From: Candidatus Endomicrobium procryptotermitis
Lineage (GTDB): Bacteria > Elusimicrobiota > Endomicrobiia > Endomicrobiales > Endomicrobiaceae
Direction of reading: 5' to 3'
Assembly: GCA_031279415.1 (NCBI GenBank)
Contig: JAITIP010000018.1
Coordinates: 202,685-266,684 of the forward strand
Length of the DNA stretch: 64,000 bases
The notes beneath the pieces are model-generated. The model made no database searches and had not been told where the DNA came from. It was given only the letters and a program-made list of their open reading frames with translations. The stretch's first letter is position 1; each line of letters begins with the position of its first letter. A program made the translations under genes and the position numbers. Shown here piece by piece: positions 1-11,596 of the stretch.

Positions 1-537
1 TCAGGTAATGCCGGAAGCAGAGCGTCTTATATTCATCCGTGGGTGTTGTCGATATTTTTGTTTATAGTGGTTTCAAATTTAACCGCGCTTTTTCCGGGAT
101 TTGAAACTGTAAGATTTTTAAACGCTTCGGACGGACATCACGGAGTTCCTTTGCTTAGAGGCGCTACGAGTGATTTGAATCTTACCCTTGCTTTAGCCGT
201 AATTTCCGTAGTAATGACACATTATTTCAGCGTAAAGTACACGGGAATAAAAGCTTATATAGGAAGATTTCTTTCGTTTACTATGTTTCCTATAATGCTT
301 TTTGTGGGAATCTTGGAGTTTATGAACGAGATAACAAAGCTTATCTCTTTTTCTTTCCGTCTTTTCGGAAATATTTATTCGGGAGAAGTGGTTATAAGCA
401 CAATGTATTCGATGTTTCCTATAGGACTTCCGGTTCCTTTTATTATGCTGGAAGTTCTAATTGCAGTTATACAGGCTATGGTTTTTGCCATACTTACAAT
501 GTCATTTATGAGTATGTTTACAGATAAAGCACACTAA
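1..537 (+). CDS. atpB: ATP synthase F0 subunit a (5' end outside window)
   Basis: This is the membrane stator subunit of F-type ATP synthase, which forms the proton half-channels against the c-ring. The frame is open from base 1, so the start lies upstream; 178 residues are present. The family signature around the essential arginine is clear as SFRLFGNIYSGE, with the Arg codon at 358-360. The fragment is otherwise strongly hydrophobic with several membrane spans. It ends 25 bp before atpE and is the first visible gene of the atp operon. A GTG at 43 is an internal valine, because HPWVLSIF is continuous across it. Confidence 0.95.
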   Translation, partial: SGNAGSRASYIHPWVLSIFLFIVVSNLTALFPGFETVRFLNASDGHHGVPLLRGATSDLNLTLALAVISVVMTHYFSVKYTGIKAYIGRFLSFTMFPIMLFVGILEFMNEITKLISFSFRLFGNIYSGEVVISTMYSMFPIGLPVPFIMLEVLIAVIQAMVFAILTMSFMSMFTDKAH

Positions 538-544
538 ATTTTAG

Positions 545-772
<228 letters not shown>

Positions 773-784
773 AAAGAGAAAAAA

Positions 785-1306
785 ATGGAAATTCTAAGCA
801 CATTAGGTTTGGAAGGAAAAGTTTTTATTGCCCAGCTCATAAATTTTCTTGTAGTGGTTTTTATATTAAAAATAATTTTATATAAGCCGCTACGGAAGAT
901 GCTTAATGAAAGAAAAAACAGAATTGAAAAAGGTCTCCAAGATGCCGCCGACGCGAAAATAGCTTTGGAAAATGCCGGAGAGGAAAGAAAAAAAATTCTT
1001 GCCTCTGCCAAAAGCGGCGCCGATGAATTAACGGCTTTAACCAAAGCTTCTTTAGAAGAGATAAAGATAAAATTGACTCAAGAAGCGAAAAACCGTTCCG
1101 AACAGATTTTGGAAGACGCAAAGCAAAAGGCCGCTATGGAATTTGAAAATATGAATAGGCAAATAGGTAAAATTTCCGTCGATATTTCTGGAAAAGTTAT
1201 GATGCATGTTTTTTCAAGTTTATTTACCGATGAAGAAAAAAATAAGATTTTGGCAAGGGCGCTTGATAAAATAGAGAAGGTCGGATATGAAAAGAAATCA
1301 AATTAG
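785..1306 (+). CDS. atpF: ATP synthase F0 subunit b
   Basis: This is the peripheral stalk subunit of ATP synthase, 173 residues. One N-terminal membrane helix (about residues 12-32) is followed by a long, charged, heptad-like helix (KNRIEKGLQDAADAKIALE and onward) that dimerises and reaches up to F1. It starts 12 bp after atpE, and its 3' end overlaps atpH by 20 bp, consistent with translational coupling. Only one b-type gene is visible, so the stalk is probably a b homodimer. Confidence 0.93.
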   Translation: MEILSTLGLEGKVFIAQLINFLVVVFILKIILYKPLRKMLNERKNRIEKGLQDAADAKIALENAGEERKKILASAKSGADELTALTKASLEEIKIKLTQEAKNRSEQILEDAKQKAAMEFENMNRQIGKISVDISGKVMMHVFSSLFTDEEKNKILARALDKIEKVGYEKKSN

Positions 1307-1643
1307 AGAATTTGCACATTCCATAGCCGTTTATGGTTACGTATCAGATAAAGATGCACAGTGGATATTAAATAACTTTTCAAGAAATGATTTAAAGGTT
1401 TTTATGCGTTTATTGGTGCAGGAACTAAAAGACAGAAAAGTCACAGCCTTTTACGCCGGAAGCATTAATGAAGAAGATAAAAAGAGGATAATATTGCTTT
1501 TTCCGGATAAAGAAATTGAATTCAAACGCGACGATGAAAATTTAGGAGCAGGGCTTAAACTTGAATACAGCGGCTTTGTTCTGGATTACAGCATTTCAGG
1601 AATAACAAAAAGAATACTAAGTAGCATAAGAGAGAGCTTATGA
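1287..1643 (+). CDS. atpH: ATP synthase F1 subunit delta, unusually short
   Basis: This protein should join the peripheral stalk to the top of F1. At 118 residues it is about 60 short of the usual 175-180. The C-terminal part carries the family signature (GAGLKLEYSGFVLDYSISG then a short helix), while the normal six-helix N-terminal domain that binds alpha is compressed to about 80 residues. No frameshift is evident: the start overlaps atpF and the stop overlaps the atpA start (ATGA). The identification rests on the C-terminal motif and on position between b and alpha. Confidence 0.85.
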   Translation: MKRNQIREFAHSIAVYGYVSDKDAQWILNNFSRNDLKVFMRLLVQELKDRKVTAFYAGSINEEDKKRIILLFPDKEIEFKRDDENLGAGLKLEYSGFVLDYSISGITKRILSSIRESL

Positions 1644-3155
1644 AACCAGAAGAAATAATACAAAAAATAGAAAAACAATTATATTCTGTGGACGTAAATC
1701 CGGAGTTGGTTAATTTCGGTATAGTCGAAACCGTAGGAGACGAAATCGTTAAAGCATCGGGACTTTCTAATGTCGGCTATTACGAAGAAGTTTCGTTTGA
1801 TGATGGGTCTCTCGGGTTTGTTTTAAATATTGACGAAGATTACGTTTCAATAGTCATGCTTACGAATTCCGGACATATTGTGCGTGGAATGAGAGTTAAA
1901 GCTACCGGCAGTATTTTAAGTATAAATGTGTCAGAAAAGCTTATTGGCAGAGTTGTCAATGCCGTGGGGCAGTCTATAGACGGCGTAGAAATTAAACATG
2001 ACAATTCCGTAAAATATCCGATAGAAAAAATAGCGCCCGGAATTATTGAAAGAGCTTCCGTAGATAGACCTTTAAAAACCGGAGTTAAAGCTATCGATTC
2101 GATGACGCCCATAGGAAGAGGCCAGAGAGAGCTTATTATCGGCGACCGAGGAACGGGCAAAACGGCTTTAGCCGTTGATGCAATTATAAATCAAAAAAAG
2201 CTTGATATGGGTTTAAAAAGAGTCATATGCATATATTGTTCCATCGGTCAAAAAAAGTCTAATCTTGCTTCGATAACTGCAAGATTAAAAGAAGAAGGTG
2301 CGATGGATTACAGCATAGTGGTTGCGGCTACTGCTTCAGATGCCGCTTCAATGCAATACATAGCTCCACTGGCAGCATGTGCGATAGGCGAGTATTTTAT
2401 GGATAAAGGTGAAGACGTTTTGGTAGTTTACGACGATTTGACAAAACATGCATGGGCGTACAGACAAATTTCGCTGCTGATAAAAAGACCTGCGGGACGT
2501 GAAGCTTATCCGGGCGATATTTTTTACCTGCATTCAAGGCTTTTGGAAAGAGCTTCCAGAATCTCTGATGTAAGAGGAGGCGGTACGCTCACGGCTCTTC
2601 CGATAATTGAAACGCAGGGAAATGACATGTCGGCGTATATTCCTACAAACGTTATTTCAATCACTGATGGACAGATATATCTTGAAGCCGATTTGTTTAA
2701 CGCGGGAATACGTCCGGCCATTAATGTCGGCTTGTCAGTTTCGCGTGTGGGCGGAGCTGCACAGACAAAATCAATGAAACAGCTTGCCGGACCGGTAAGA
2801 CTTGAACTTTCGCAGTTCAGAGAATTGCAGTCGTTTACGCAGTTCGGAAGCGATTTGGACGAAGATACTTTAAAAAGGCTTGAAAGAGGCAAAAGAATAA
2901 CCGAAATTTTAAAACAGCCGCAGTACAGTCCATATGACGAAATCTCCGAAATTCTTTCGATTTTTGCTGTAACGTCGGGCTTGCTTGACGATATTGACGT
3001 TGATAAGATAAGAGAAGTCGAAGACGCTATGATTGAATATGTAAAGAAAAATTATCCCGAGACGCTTAAGAAGCTTTCAACCGGTGCAAAACTTGAAGAT
3101 GAACTCAGGGAAGAACTAAAAAACAATATAGAAGAATTTAAAAAGAAAAGCAATT

Positions 3156-3181
<26 letters not shown>
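1640..3181 (+). CDS. atpA: ATP synthase F1 subunit alpha
   Basis: This is the non-catalytic nucleotide-binding subunit of the F1 hexamer, 513 residues and full length. The Walker A loop GDRGTGKT lies near residue 168, and the signature PAINVGLSVSRVGGAAQ is intact near residue 360. The N-terminal beta-barrel and C-terminal helical domain are both present. It overlaps atpH by 4 bp and atpG by 26 bp, so the subunits are likely translationally coupled. Confidence 0.98.
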
Positions 3182-5415
<2,234 letters not shown>

Positions 5416-5418
5416 TTT

Positions 5419-5451
5419 AAGTCCGGCAAGTTTGTAAAAACGGACTTTTTT
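5419..5451 (+). terminator. Intrinsic terminator inside the atp operon
   Basis: A 7-bp perfect stem (AAGTCCG at 5419-5425 with CGGACTT at 5441-5447) encloses a 15-nt loop and runs into six Ts (5446-5451). It lies between atpD and atpC, so it may lower epsilon expression relative to the other F1 subunits. The loop is long, so termination may be partial. Confidence 0.6.
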
Positions 5452-5479
5452 ATAAGAAAATAAAAAATGAGAAAGACAA

Positions 5480-5896
5480 ATGAAAAAATTTGAACTTGAA
5501 ATATTGTCTCCACAGGGGATCGCTTTTAAAGATGAGGTTTTATCGGTTTCCCTGCCGACTTCTTCCGGAATAATAACGGTTTTGCCCGGCCATACGAATC
5601 TTGTGACAAAACTTAAGGAAGGTGAAATTATAATAACTTATAACAGCGGAGAAAAAAGAATAACTGTTACTGATGGATTTGTCGAGATATTTGCAAACAG
5701 CGTTAACATAGTTACGGATTTTGCCGTTCCGTCAGACGATGAAAACAGGTATGAGATAGAACGGGCTATGAAACTTGCCAAAGATATGAAAAACAGAAAA
5801 CAAAACACCGTTGATTTGGCGGTGGTTGAAACACAGCTTAAAAAAGCGGTTTATGAATTAAAATCTAATGTGGGGATTAGAAAGAAAAAAATATGA
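5480..5896 (+). CDS. atpC: ATP synthase F1 subunit epsilon
   Basis: This rotor subunit couples gamma to the c-ring and can inhibit ATP hydrolysis. At 138 residues it is of normal length. The N-terminal beta-sandwich carries the family pattern FELEILSPQG, then LPGHTNLVTKLKEGEI. The C-terminal part (about residues 90-138) is a charged two-helix hairpin. It is placed after the apparent terminator at 5419-5451 and overlaps the next gene by 4 bp (ATGA), so it is translationally coupled to the MORN lipoprotein. Confidence 0.93.
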   Translation: MKKFELEILSPQGIAFKDEVLSVSLPTSSGIITVLPGHTNLVTKLKEGEIIITYNSGEKRITVTDGFVEIFANSVNIVTDFAVPSDDENRYEIERAMKLAKDMKNRKQNTVDLAVVETQLKKAVYELKSNVGIRKKKI

Positions 5897-6810
5897 AAAA
5901 ATATCATCCTTTTGTTTCCTTAATTATATGCTCGATTTGCATTCTTTTATCTTCATGTGTATCCGTCGATCAAAGCGGATTCGGCAAGCTGGAGCCGGAT
6001 GATCAGATAGCATCGGAAACCCCTGTTATAAGCGCTAAAAAAGTTGAGCTTGGCAGGTATGATGATGGGACTTCTAAAGGATATAAATATATTTCAGAGG
6101 ACGGCTCGGTAACTTTTGCTGAGGAATTGATAGATGAAAAGGGAAATCGTATTATCGAGGGACGAATCCCTGACGGGCTTATAGTTCAATATTATGACGA
6201 AGGGAATATTGCCGCCGAATTAAATTATAATGCGGGCAGATTGGAAGGAGTCGTGAAAGAGTATTTCCCTGACGGTATTGTATCTTCTGTAAAAAATTAT
6301 AAATCGGGAGAATTAAACGGTCCTGTAAAAGAATATTATCCCAACGGTAAAATAAAGGAAGATTTCGTCTATATAAACGGACTTTTAAATGGTGCTTTGC
6401 GTAAATATTCGGATACCGGTACGATATTGTCAAGAGCCGAGTATCAGGATGGAGAATTAAATGGTACGTATAAAGAATTTTTTGTGAACAGTAAGGTAAA
6501 AATCGAGATTGAGTATATGAATAATAAAAAAGAAGGATACCAAAGAGAGTTTGACCCTTCGGGTATACTGCTGGCTGAATATAATTATACAATGAACAAA
6601 CTCGAAGGCCAATCTAAAAAGTATTATGAAGACGGCAGCATACAGATGATTGCCAATTATGTAAACAATATACAAGAAGGAGAAACAAAAATTTTCAGTA
6701 ATAATAATTCTGATCATCCTATATATATAGACATTTATAAAAACGGCAAAAAGATTAAAAGAAAAGCTTACAGCTCGCAGGGCAAACTGATTTTTACATT
6801 TGATTATTAA
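5893..6810 (+). CDS. MORN-repeat lipoprotein
   Basis: A 305-residue protein with a lipoprotein signal peptide (hydrophobic stretch ending LSSCVS, lipidated Cys near residue 22). At least eight tandem repeats of about 22 residues follow from about residue 95, of the MORN_2 type, with cores such as GVVKEYFPDG, GPVKEYYPNGKIKE and EGQSKKYYEDGSI. Such repeats form an elongated beta sheet used in binding; no enzyme motif is seen. The 4-bp overlap with atpC places it at the end of the ATP synthase operon, an odd position. Envelope attachment is predicted; function is unknown. Confidence 0.8.
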   Translation: MKKYHPFVSLIICSICILLSSCVSVDQSGFGKLEPDDQIASETPVISAKKVELGRYDDGTSKGYKYISEDGSVTFAEELIDEKGNRIIEGRIPDGLIVQYYDEGNIAAELNYNAGRLEGVVKEYFPDGIVSSVKNYKSGELNGPVKEYYPNGKIKEDFVYINGLLNGALRKYSDTGTILSRAEYQDGELNGTYKEFFVNSKVKIEIEYMNNKKEGYQREFDPSGILLAEYNYTMNKLEGQSKKYYEDGSIQMIANYVNNIQEGETKIFSNNNSDHPIYIDIYKNGKKIKRKAYSSQGKLIFTFDY

Positions 6811-6839
6811 TAATAAATTTTTAATACAGGAGCATAACA

Positions 6840-7595
6840 ATGTCAGGGCATAATAAATGGGCAAGCATTAAGCACAAAAAAGCTATTACCGATGCTAAAA
6901 AGGGAAAGGCGTTTACAAAGATAATAAGGGAAATTGTCGTTGCCGCCAAAGAAGGCGGACCTCTTATTGAAAATAATGCACGTTTGAGAAAAGCTGTAGA
7001 GGACGCCAAAGAAGTGAATATGCCTCAGGATAACATTAAAAAAGCGATACAAAGGGGAAACGGAGAAATACCGGGAGCCGTTTATGAAGAAATAGTATAT
7101 GAAGGATACGGTCCCGCAGGAGTAGCTTTGATTGTAGAAGTTACGACGGATAATAAGAACAGAACTGCTTCGGAGATAAGAAGAATATTTTCAAGCCATT
7201 CTGGAAATCTCGGCGAAACCGGATGCGTAGGCTGGATGTTTGGCAGAAAAGGATTTATAGCCGTCGAAAAAACTGCCGTAGATGAAGACACTCTTATGAC
7301 GATAGCTCTTGATGCCGGCATTGAAGATTTTGAAAATGATGCCGATGGAGATGTTTACGAAATAACCACGACACCTGAAGATTTAGATAAAGTTAAAAAT
7401 GTGCTGTCGCAAAAAAATATCAATGTCGCTTCTGCTGAAATAACCATGATTCCTCAGACATACATAAAACTTACCGGAGATGAAGCCAAGAGCATGTTAA
7501 AGCTGATGGATTCTCTCGAAGAACATGACGACGTGAAAAATGTTTATGCAAACTTTGATATATCGAAAGAAGATATGGAACCATTCGGAGCTTGA
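6840..7595 (+). CDS. yebC: YebC/PmpR family protein
   Basis: A 251-residue member of the YebC/TACO1 family, identified from the near-invariant N-terminus SGHNKWASIKHKK and the conserved segments RGNGEIPG and YEGYGPAG. Family members act either as DNA-binding regulators or in translation of difficult sequences on the ribosome; sequence alone does not decide here. It lies just upstream of ruvCAB, a common arrangement, with 25 bp to ruvC. The ribosome-binding site is acaggagc. Confidence 0.93.
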   Translation: MSGHNKWASIKHKKAITDAKKGKAFTKIIREIVVAAKEGGPLIENNARLRKAVEDAKEVNMPQDNIKKAIQRGNGEIPGAVYEEIVYEGYGPAGVALIVEVTTDNKNRTASEIRRIFSSHSGNLGETGCVGWMFGRKGFIAVEKTAVDEDTLMTIALDAGIEDFENDADGDVYEITTTPEDLDKVKNVLSQKNINVASAEITMIPQTYIKLTGDEAKSMLKLMDSLEEHDDVKNVYANFDISKEDMEPFGA

Positions 7596-7620
7596 ACAAT
7601 AAGAAAACGGGAGACTCCAC

Positions 7621-8103
7621 ATGATAGTTTTAGGAATCGATCCTGGTCTTTCGCTTACGGGATGGGGAGTTATCTCAGCGTTGTCCCGCGATAAAATTAT
7701 ACCTTTACAATATGGCTGCATACGTACTAAACCGTCCGAAACTCTGTCTGAAAGACTGCAAAATATAAATATTGAGCTGCAAATGCTTATAAATACGTAT
7801 AAGCCTGAAGTGGCCGCCATAGAAGAATTGTTTTTTTTAAAAGAAGCCAAATCTGTAGCTGCGGTCGGACAGTCGCGCGGAGCTATAGTTCTGACCGTGT
7901 CTTTAAATAAAATAAAATTATTTGAATATAATCCGAGACATGTAAAAATGGCTCTAACCGGGTACGGCTCTGCGGATAAAAGTCAAATGCAGCATATGGT
8001 TAAAACTCTGCTGAGGCTTAAAGAGATACCAAAACCGGATGATGCTGCGGATGCTCTGGCAATAGCTGTATGTCACATAAATACGGTAAGGACATTGGAA
8101 TGA
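7621..8103 (+). CDS. ruvC: Holliday junction resolvase RuvC
   Basis: This is the endonuclease that cuts Holliday junctions after RuvAB branch migration, 160 residues. The acidic active site is complete: Asp7 in GIDPG, Glu68 in AIEELFF, and Asp141 and Asp144 in DDAADALAIA. The segment VGQSRGA is also typical. It overlaps ruvA by 4 bp, so the two are likely made together. Confidence 0.96.
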   Translation: MIVLGIDPGLSLTGWGVISALSRDKIIPLQYGCIRTKPSETLSERLQNINIELQMLINTYKPEVAAIEELFFLKEAKSVAAVGQSRGAIVLTVSLNKIKLFEYNPRHVKMALTGYGSADKSQMQHMVKTLLRLKEIPKPDDAADALAIAVCHINTVRTLE

Positions 8104-8720
8104 TAGATCATATAAATGGAATATTAGATTATAAAACGCTTGATGCCGTAATCGTGGATGTAAATGGGATAGGATATAAAATCTACGTTTCGGTTTCTTC
8201 TTTTGAAAAACTTCCCGATGTGGGAAATAAAGTAGAAATATATATTGTCGAAGCGGTTTCTGGAATATACGGCGGAGTAATATGCCTTTATGGTTTTTTA
8301 TCTCAGGAAGAAAGGGATATGTACATGATGATAAAAGAGGAAGTTCCAGGAACAGGAGCAAAAAAAGCTATGGAATATTTGGATAAAATTTCAAAATCGG
8401 CCACCGATTTTAAAACCGCCGTTATGTCAAAAAATGCCGCGATGCTTCACGATATTTTCGGTTTCACAAAAAAAACCGCCGATAAGCTGGTTACTGCACT
8501 GAAAGATAAGATTTCTTCGGTTAATGTTTCGGGAAAAGAAAAGTGGCAGGCTGCAGCGTATACCACGAAAAGTGATTTGGTTTCGGAAGCCATTGCAGGG
8601 CTTATAGCTTTGGGATATAAAGAATCTCAGGCAAGAAATGCGGTAAATAAATCATACTCTGAAAATGAAAAAATTACGCTTGAAGAACTGATAAAAAAGT
8701 CTTTGCAACAGATAGGATAA
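8100..8720 (+). CDS. ruvA: Holliday junction DNA helicase subunit RuvA, divergent
   Basis: This is the junction-binding partner of RuvB, 206 residues from the ATG at 8100 that overlaps the ruvC stop. The N-terminal OB fold (MIDHINGIL, VNGIGYKIYVS) and C-terminal RuvB-binding domain (SEAIAGLIALGYKESQA) are clear. The two helix-hairpin-helix motifs are eroded. The first reads VPGTGAKKAMEYL where families have a GVGPK core. The second reads FGFTKKTADKLV where families have GVGKKTAERL. Position in ruvCAB makes the identity firm; DNA-contact strength is uncertain. Confidence 0.92.
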   Translation: MIDHINGILDYKTLDAVIVDVNGIGYKIYVSVSSFEKLPDVGNKVEIYIVEAVSGIYGGVICLYGFLSQEERDMYMMIKEEVPGTGAKKAMEYLDKISKSATDFKTAVMSKNAAMLHDIFGFTKKTADKLVTALKDKISSVNVSGKEKWQAAAYTTKSDLVSEAIAGLIALGYKESQARNAVNKSYSENEKITLEELIKKSLQQIG

Positions 8721-8723
8721 AAT

Positions 8724-9746
8724 ATGGAAAAAATTGAAAGAATACTGGAGAGTTCAAAATTAACGGAAGAAGAAAAGATAGAAAATACTTTAAGGCCGCA
8801 GTCTCTGGACGATTTCATTGGGCAGGATAAACTTAAAGACAATCTTAAAGTTTTTATAGAAGCCGCAAAAAAAAGGCAGGAAGCTTTGGATCACTGCCTT
8901 TTTTATGCTCCTCCTGGACTTGGAAAAACAACTCTTTCTCATATTATCGCAAAAGAAATGGGCGGGAATTTAAGAATAACTTCAGGTCCGGTGCTTGAAA
9001 GGGTTGGTGATTTGGCGGCTATTTTGACAAATCTTTCCGAAGGCGATGTGTTTTTTATTGATGAGATACACAGGATGAATCATCTTGTCGAAGAATCGCT
9101 TTATCCCGTAATGGAAGATTTTGAGCTTGATATAATTATCGGACAGGGACCGTCGGCAAAAACCATAAAACTTCCCGTACCGCGCTTTACTTTGGTGGGT
9201 GCTACGACGCGTGCAGGTCTTCTTTCAAGCCCTTTAAGAGACAGATTCGGCATTATCGGACATTTGGATTTTTACGCGGTAAAAGATCTCATACATATCG
9301 TAAAACGTTCTGCGTTTATAATGAATGTCGAAATTGACGAAGATGCGGCAGAGGAAATTGCAAAACGTTCTCGGGGTACGCCAAGAATAGTTAATAGGCT
9401 TTTAAAAAGAGTGAGGGATTTTGCCGAAATAAACGGAGGAAAAATTACACGTCCAATAGCACAGAAAGCTCTTGACTCTTTGGAAGTTGACAATGCGGGA
9501 CTTGATAAAATGGACAGGCTGCTTTTGATCACGATGATTAATAAATTTAGCGGCGGTCCCGTAGGTGTTGACACATTAGCCGTCGCAATATCCGAAGAGT
9601 CTGACACTATTACAGATGTCTATGAACCTTATTTGATACAATTGGGATTTATAGCGAGAACTTCGCGCGGCAGAGTCGTAACTGAAGCAGGATACAGACA
9701 TATCGGCGCTGAACCTCCGAGAAATTTTCAGAAAGAGCTTATATGA
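8724..9746 (+). CDS. ruvB: Holliday junction DNA helicase subunit RuvB
   Basis: This is the AAA+ motor of branch migration, 340 residues and full length. Walker A is APPGLGKTT (near 62-70), Walker B with the DEIH box is near 113, and sensor 1 is GATTRAG. The C-terminal winged helix includes [18 protein letters not shown] and [10 protein letters not shown]. It starts 3 bp after ruvA and overlaps queH by 4 bp. Confidence 0.98.
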   Translation: MEKIERILESSKLTEEEKIENTLRPQSLDDFIGQDKLKDNLKVFIEAAKKRQEALDHCLFYAPPGLGKTTLSHIIAKEMGGNLRITSGPVLERVGDLAAILTNLSEGDVFFIDEIHRMNHLVEESLYPVMEDFELDIIIGQGPSAKTIKLPVPRFTLVGATTRAGLLSSPLRDRFGIIGHLDFYAVKDLIHIVKRSAFIMNVEIDEDAAEEIAKRSRGTPRIVNRLLKRVRDFAEINGGKITRPIAQKALDSLEVDNAGLDKMDRLLLITMINKFSGGPVGVDTLAVAISEESDTITDVYEPYLIQLGFIARTSRGRVVTEAGYRHIGAEPPRNFQKELI

Positions 9747-10276
9747 AACACAAACTTTTACTGCATATATGCTGCGCTCCGTGCTCGGCTTCAGCAGTAA
9801 AAATGCTGAGAGAGGATTTTGAAATATCTTTTTACTGGTATAATCCCAATATTTACAATAAGGAAGAGTATTATAAAAGAAAAGATGCATCGCAGAAATA
9901 TGCCCGTGCGATTGATGTAAAATTTTATGAAGAGGAAAATTTTGTTTACGATTATGGCAGCCGGCTTTCCAAAGGCGGCGAAAACTGCGTTTTTTGTTAT
10001 AATATAAGACTGGAAAAAGCCGCGCAGGCTGCAAAAAAAAATAATTTTGAGTTTTTTACGACGTCGCTTTTGTCCAGCCCTTACCAAAAGCATGACTTAA
10101 TAGCACGGATAGGAGAAGAAAAAGCCAAAAAAAGTGGGGTTAATTTTTTATATGTTGATTTCAGGCCGGCATTTTATGAGGGAAAAAACTTGCTGAGAAA
10201 AGAAGGCTATTATATTCAAAGATATTGTGGATGTGCTAAATCGTACAATGAAAGATTTGCGGTCAATGAAGCTTAG
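9743..10276 (+). CDS. queH: Epoxyqueuosine reductase QueH
   Basis: This enzyme reduces epoxyqueuosine in tRNA to queuosine, the last step of the pathway, using metal cofactors. The 177-residue protein matches the QueH (formerly DUF208) pattern: HICCAPCS at residues 8-15, a CVFC pair at 82-85, and CGC near 162-164. It lacks any similarity to the cobalamin-dependent QueG. It overlaps ruvB by 4 bp. With queA and tgt downstream it forms a loose queuosine group. Confidence 0.93.
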   Translation: MKHKLLLHICCAPCSASAVKMLREDFEISFYWYNPNIYNKEEYYKRKDASQKYARAIDVKFYEEENFVYDYGSRLSKGGENCVFCYNIRLEKAAQAAKKNNFEFFTTSLLSSPYQKHDLIARIGEEKAKKSGVNFLYVDFRPAFYEGKNLLRKEGYYIQRYCGCAKSYNERFAVNEA

Positions 10277-10350
10277 CAAGATTTACTTCGTTTTTAGAAG
10301 CTGAGTTTTTTGTGGATATTACGGATATTTTAATATCATCTTTTAACTGT

Positions 10351-10379
10351 TTGACAAATCTTTTAAGATGCGCTAAATA
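10351..10379 (+). promoter_or_regulatory. Putative sigma-70 promoter upstream of the SpoIID-like gene
   Basis: A perfect -35 (TTGACA, 10351-10356) is followed after 17 bp by a weak -10 (TAAATA, 10374-10379). It sits in the 192-bp gap after queH, about 90 bp before the next start. The spacer and -10 (TTTTAAGATGCGCTAAATAA) closely resemble a stretch upstream of rpsB near 23684-23705. Confidence 0.45.
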
Positions 10380-10468
10380 AATATTAAAATGTAAGAAGCG
10401 ATATCGTAGATATAAAATACAAAAATTTACCATTTCCATAAAGTATAAGCTTTAATTAGGAGTTTTTC

Positions 10469-11596
10469 TTGAGAAGTTTTTTGCTTACATTGCTGATTTT
10501 ATTTTTTTCCGTACAAATAAGTTTAGCTTATACGGCAAAAAAAAACATAAAGGTCGGCATTATTACAAATGCCGATTCTTTCAGTGCTGCCGCGACTGAC
10601 ATTTTTTTTGTCAGCGATGCAGATGATAAAAAATATAAGCTTTCAAAAGGCATGACGACACTTACGGCTGTTGAAAAAGGTTTTAAAATGAGAAACTTCA
10701 TATTAAAACCACCTATTAAGATAGAAAGTACAAACGGTATAATATTTGCCGATAAAAAACCCTACAGAGGATTTTTAACGGTTATAAAATTCAATTCTCG
10801 TGCGGTTGTCATAAATGTTTTAACGGTTGAAGATTATCTAAAAGGCGTTTTGCCTAAGGAGGCAAATCCCGGATGGGGAACGGAAGCTTTGAAAACACAG
10901 GCTGTAGCCAGCAGAACGTACACTCTTGCCAATATGGGAAGGCATGACAGTATGGGCTTTGACATGTGTGATACTACTCATTGTCAGGTTTACGGCGGAG
11001 CAGCATGGGAGTCGTTAAGCTGCAATATTGCCATTGCCGAAACAAAAAGCGAAGTTCTCACATATGATGCAAAGCTGGCACAGGCGGTTTTTCACGCCAA
11101 CTGCGGCGGGCATACCGAAGATCCGAAATACGTTTGGGGCTGGACTAACGCTACTGTAGAATATTTAAAAGGTGTAAAATGTGGGTACTGCGGCAATGCT
11201 CCTCATACTCATTGGGAAACGACTTTAAGCGAAAACTTTATAATACAAAAGTTGTCAAAATACGGAGTGGGAAAAATTAAATCGATTGAAGTTAAAGACG
11301 TAACCCCTGCGGGATCGGCTATGGAAGTTACCATCAGGCATTCCAAAGGAATGTTTGACATGAACGCATATAAGTTCCGCCTTGCGGTAGACGCATGGAA
11401 GATAAAAAGCACTACGTTTGACGATATAAAAAAAGACGGGGACAAAATTACTTTTAAAGGTAGAGGATGGGGACATAAAGTCGGATTGTGTCAGTGGGGT
11501 GCTAAAGCGATGGCGGACGAAGGGAAAAAGTATAAACAAATACTTGAGCATTACTATCCGAAGACGAAAGTTGAGAAGGTAACGTATCAGCAATGA
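10469..11596 (+). CDS. SpoIID/LytB-domain secreted protein
   Basis: A 375-residue exported protein with an N-terminal signal peptide (about residues 1-21). It carries a SpoIID/LytB domain with the family's core around EDYLKGVLPKEANPGWG, then ALKTQAVASRTYTL, and the C-terminal GRGWGHKVGLCQWGAKAMA. SpoIID proteins cleave peptidoglycan glycan strands lacking stem peptides; outside sporulating bacteria they are assigned to wall turnover. The start is TTG at 10469, supported by taggag six bases upstream. It overlaps queA by 4 bp. Confidence 0.85.
   Translation: MRSFLLTLLILFFSVQISLAYTAKKNIKVGIITNADSFSAAATDIFFVSDADDKKYKLSKGMTTLTAVEKGFKMRNFILKPPIKIESTNGIIFADKKPYRGFLTVIKFNSRAVVINVLTVEDYLKGVLPKEANPGWGTEALKTQAVASRTYTLANMGRHDSMGFDMCDTTHCQVYGGAAWESLSCNIAIAETKSEVLTYDAKLAQAVFHANCGGHTEDPKYVWGWTNATVEYLKGVKCGYCGNAPHTHWETTLSENFIIQKLSKYGVGKIKSIEVKDVTPAGSAMEVTIRHSKGMFDMNAYKFRLAVDAWKIKSTTFDDIKKDGDKITFKGRGWGHKVGLCQWGAKAMADEGKKYKQILEHYYPKTKVEKVTYQQ

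Noticed and set aside
2524..2892. Long antisense frames inside atpA, atpD, accA, mlaD and similar genes
   Set aside because: They lie wholly inside well-identified genes and show no family motifs.
10277..10468. Gene fragment on the minus strand between queH and the SpoIID-like gene
   Set aside because: About 34 open codons look protein-like, but there is no start, no family match and a plausible promoter occupies the same bases.
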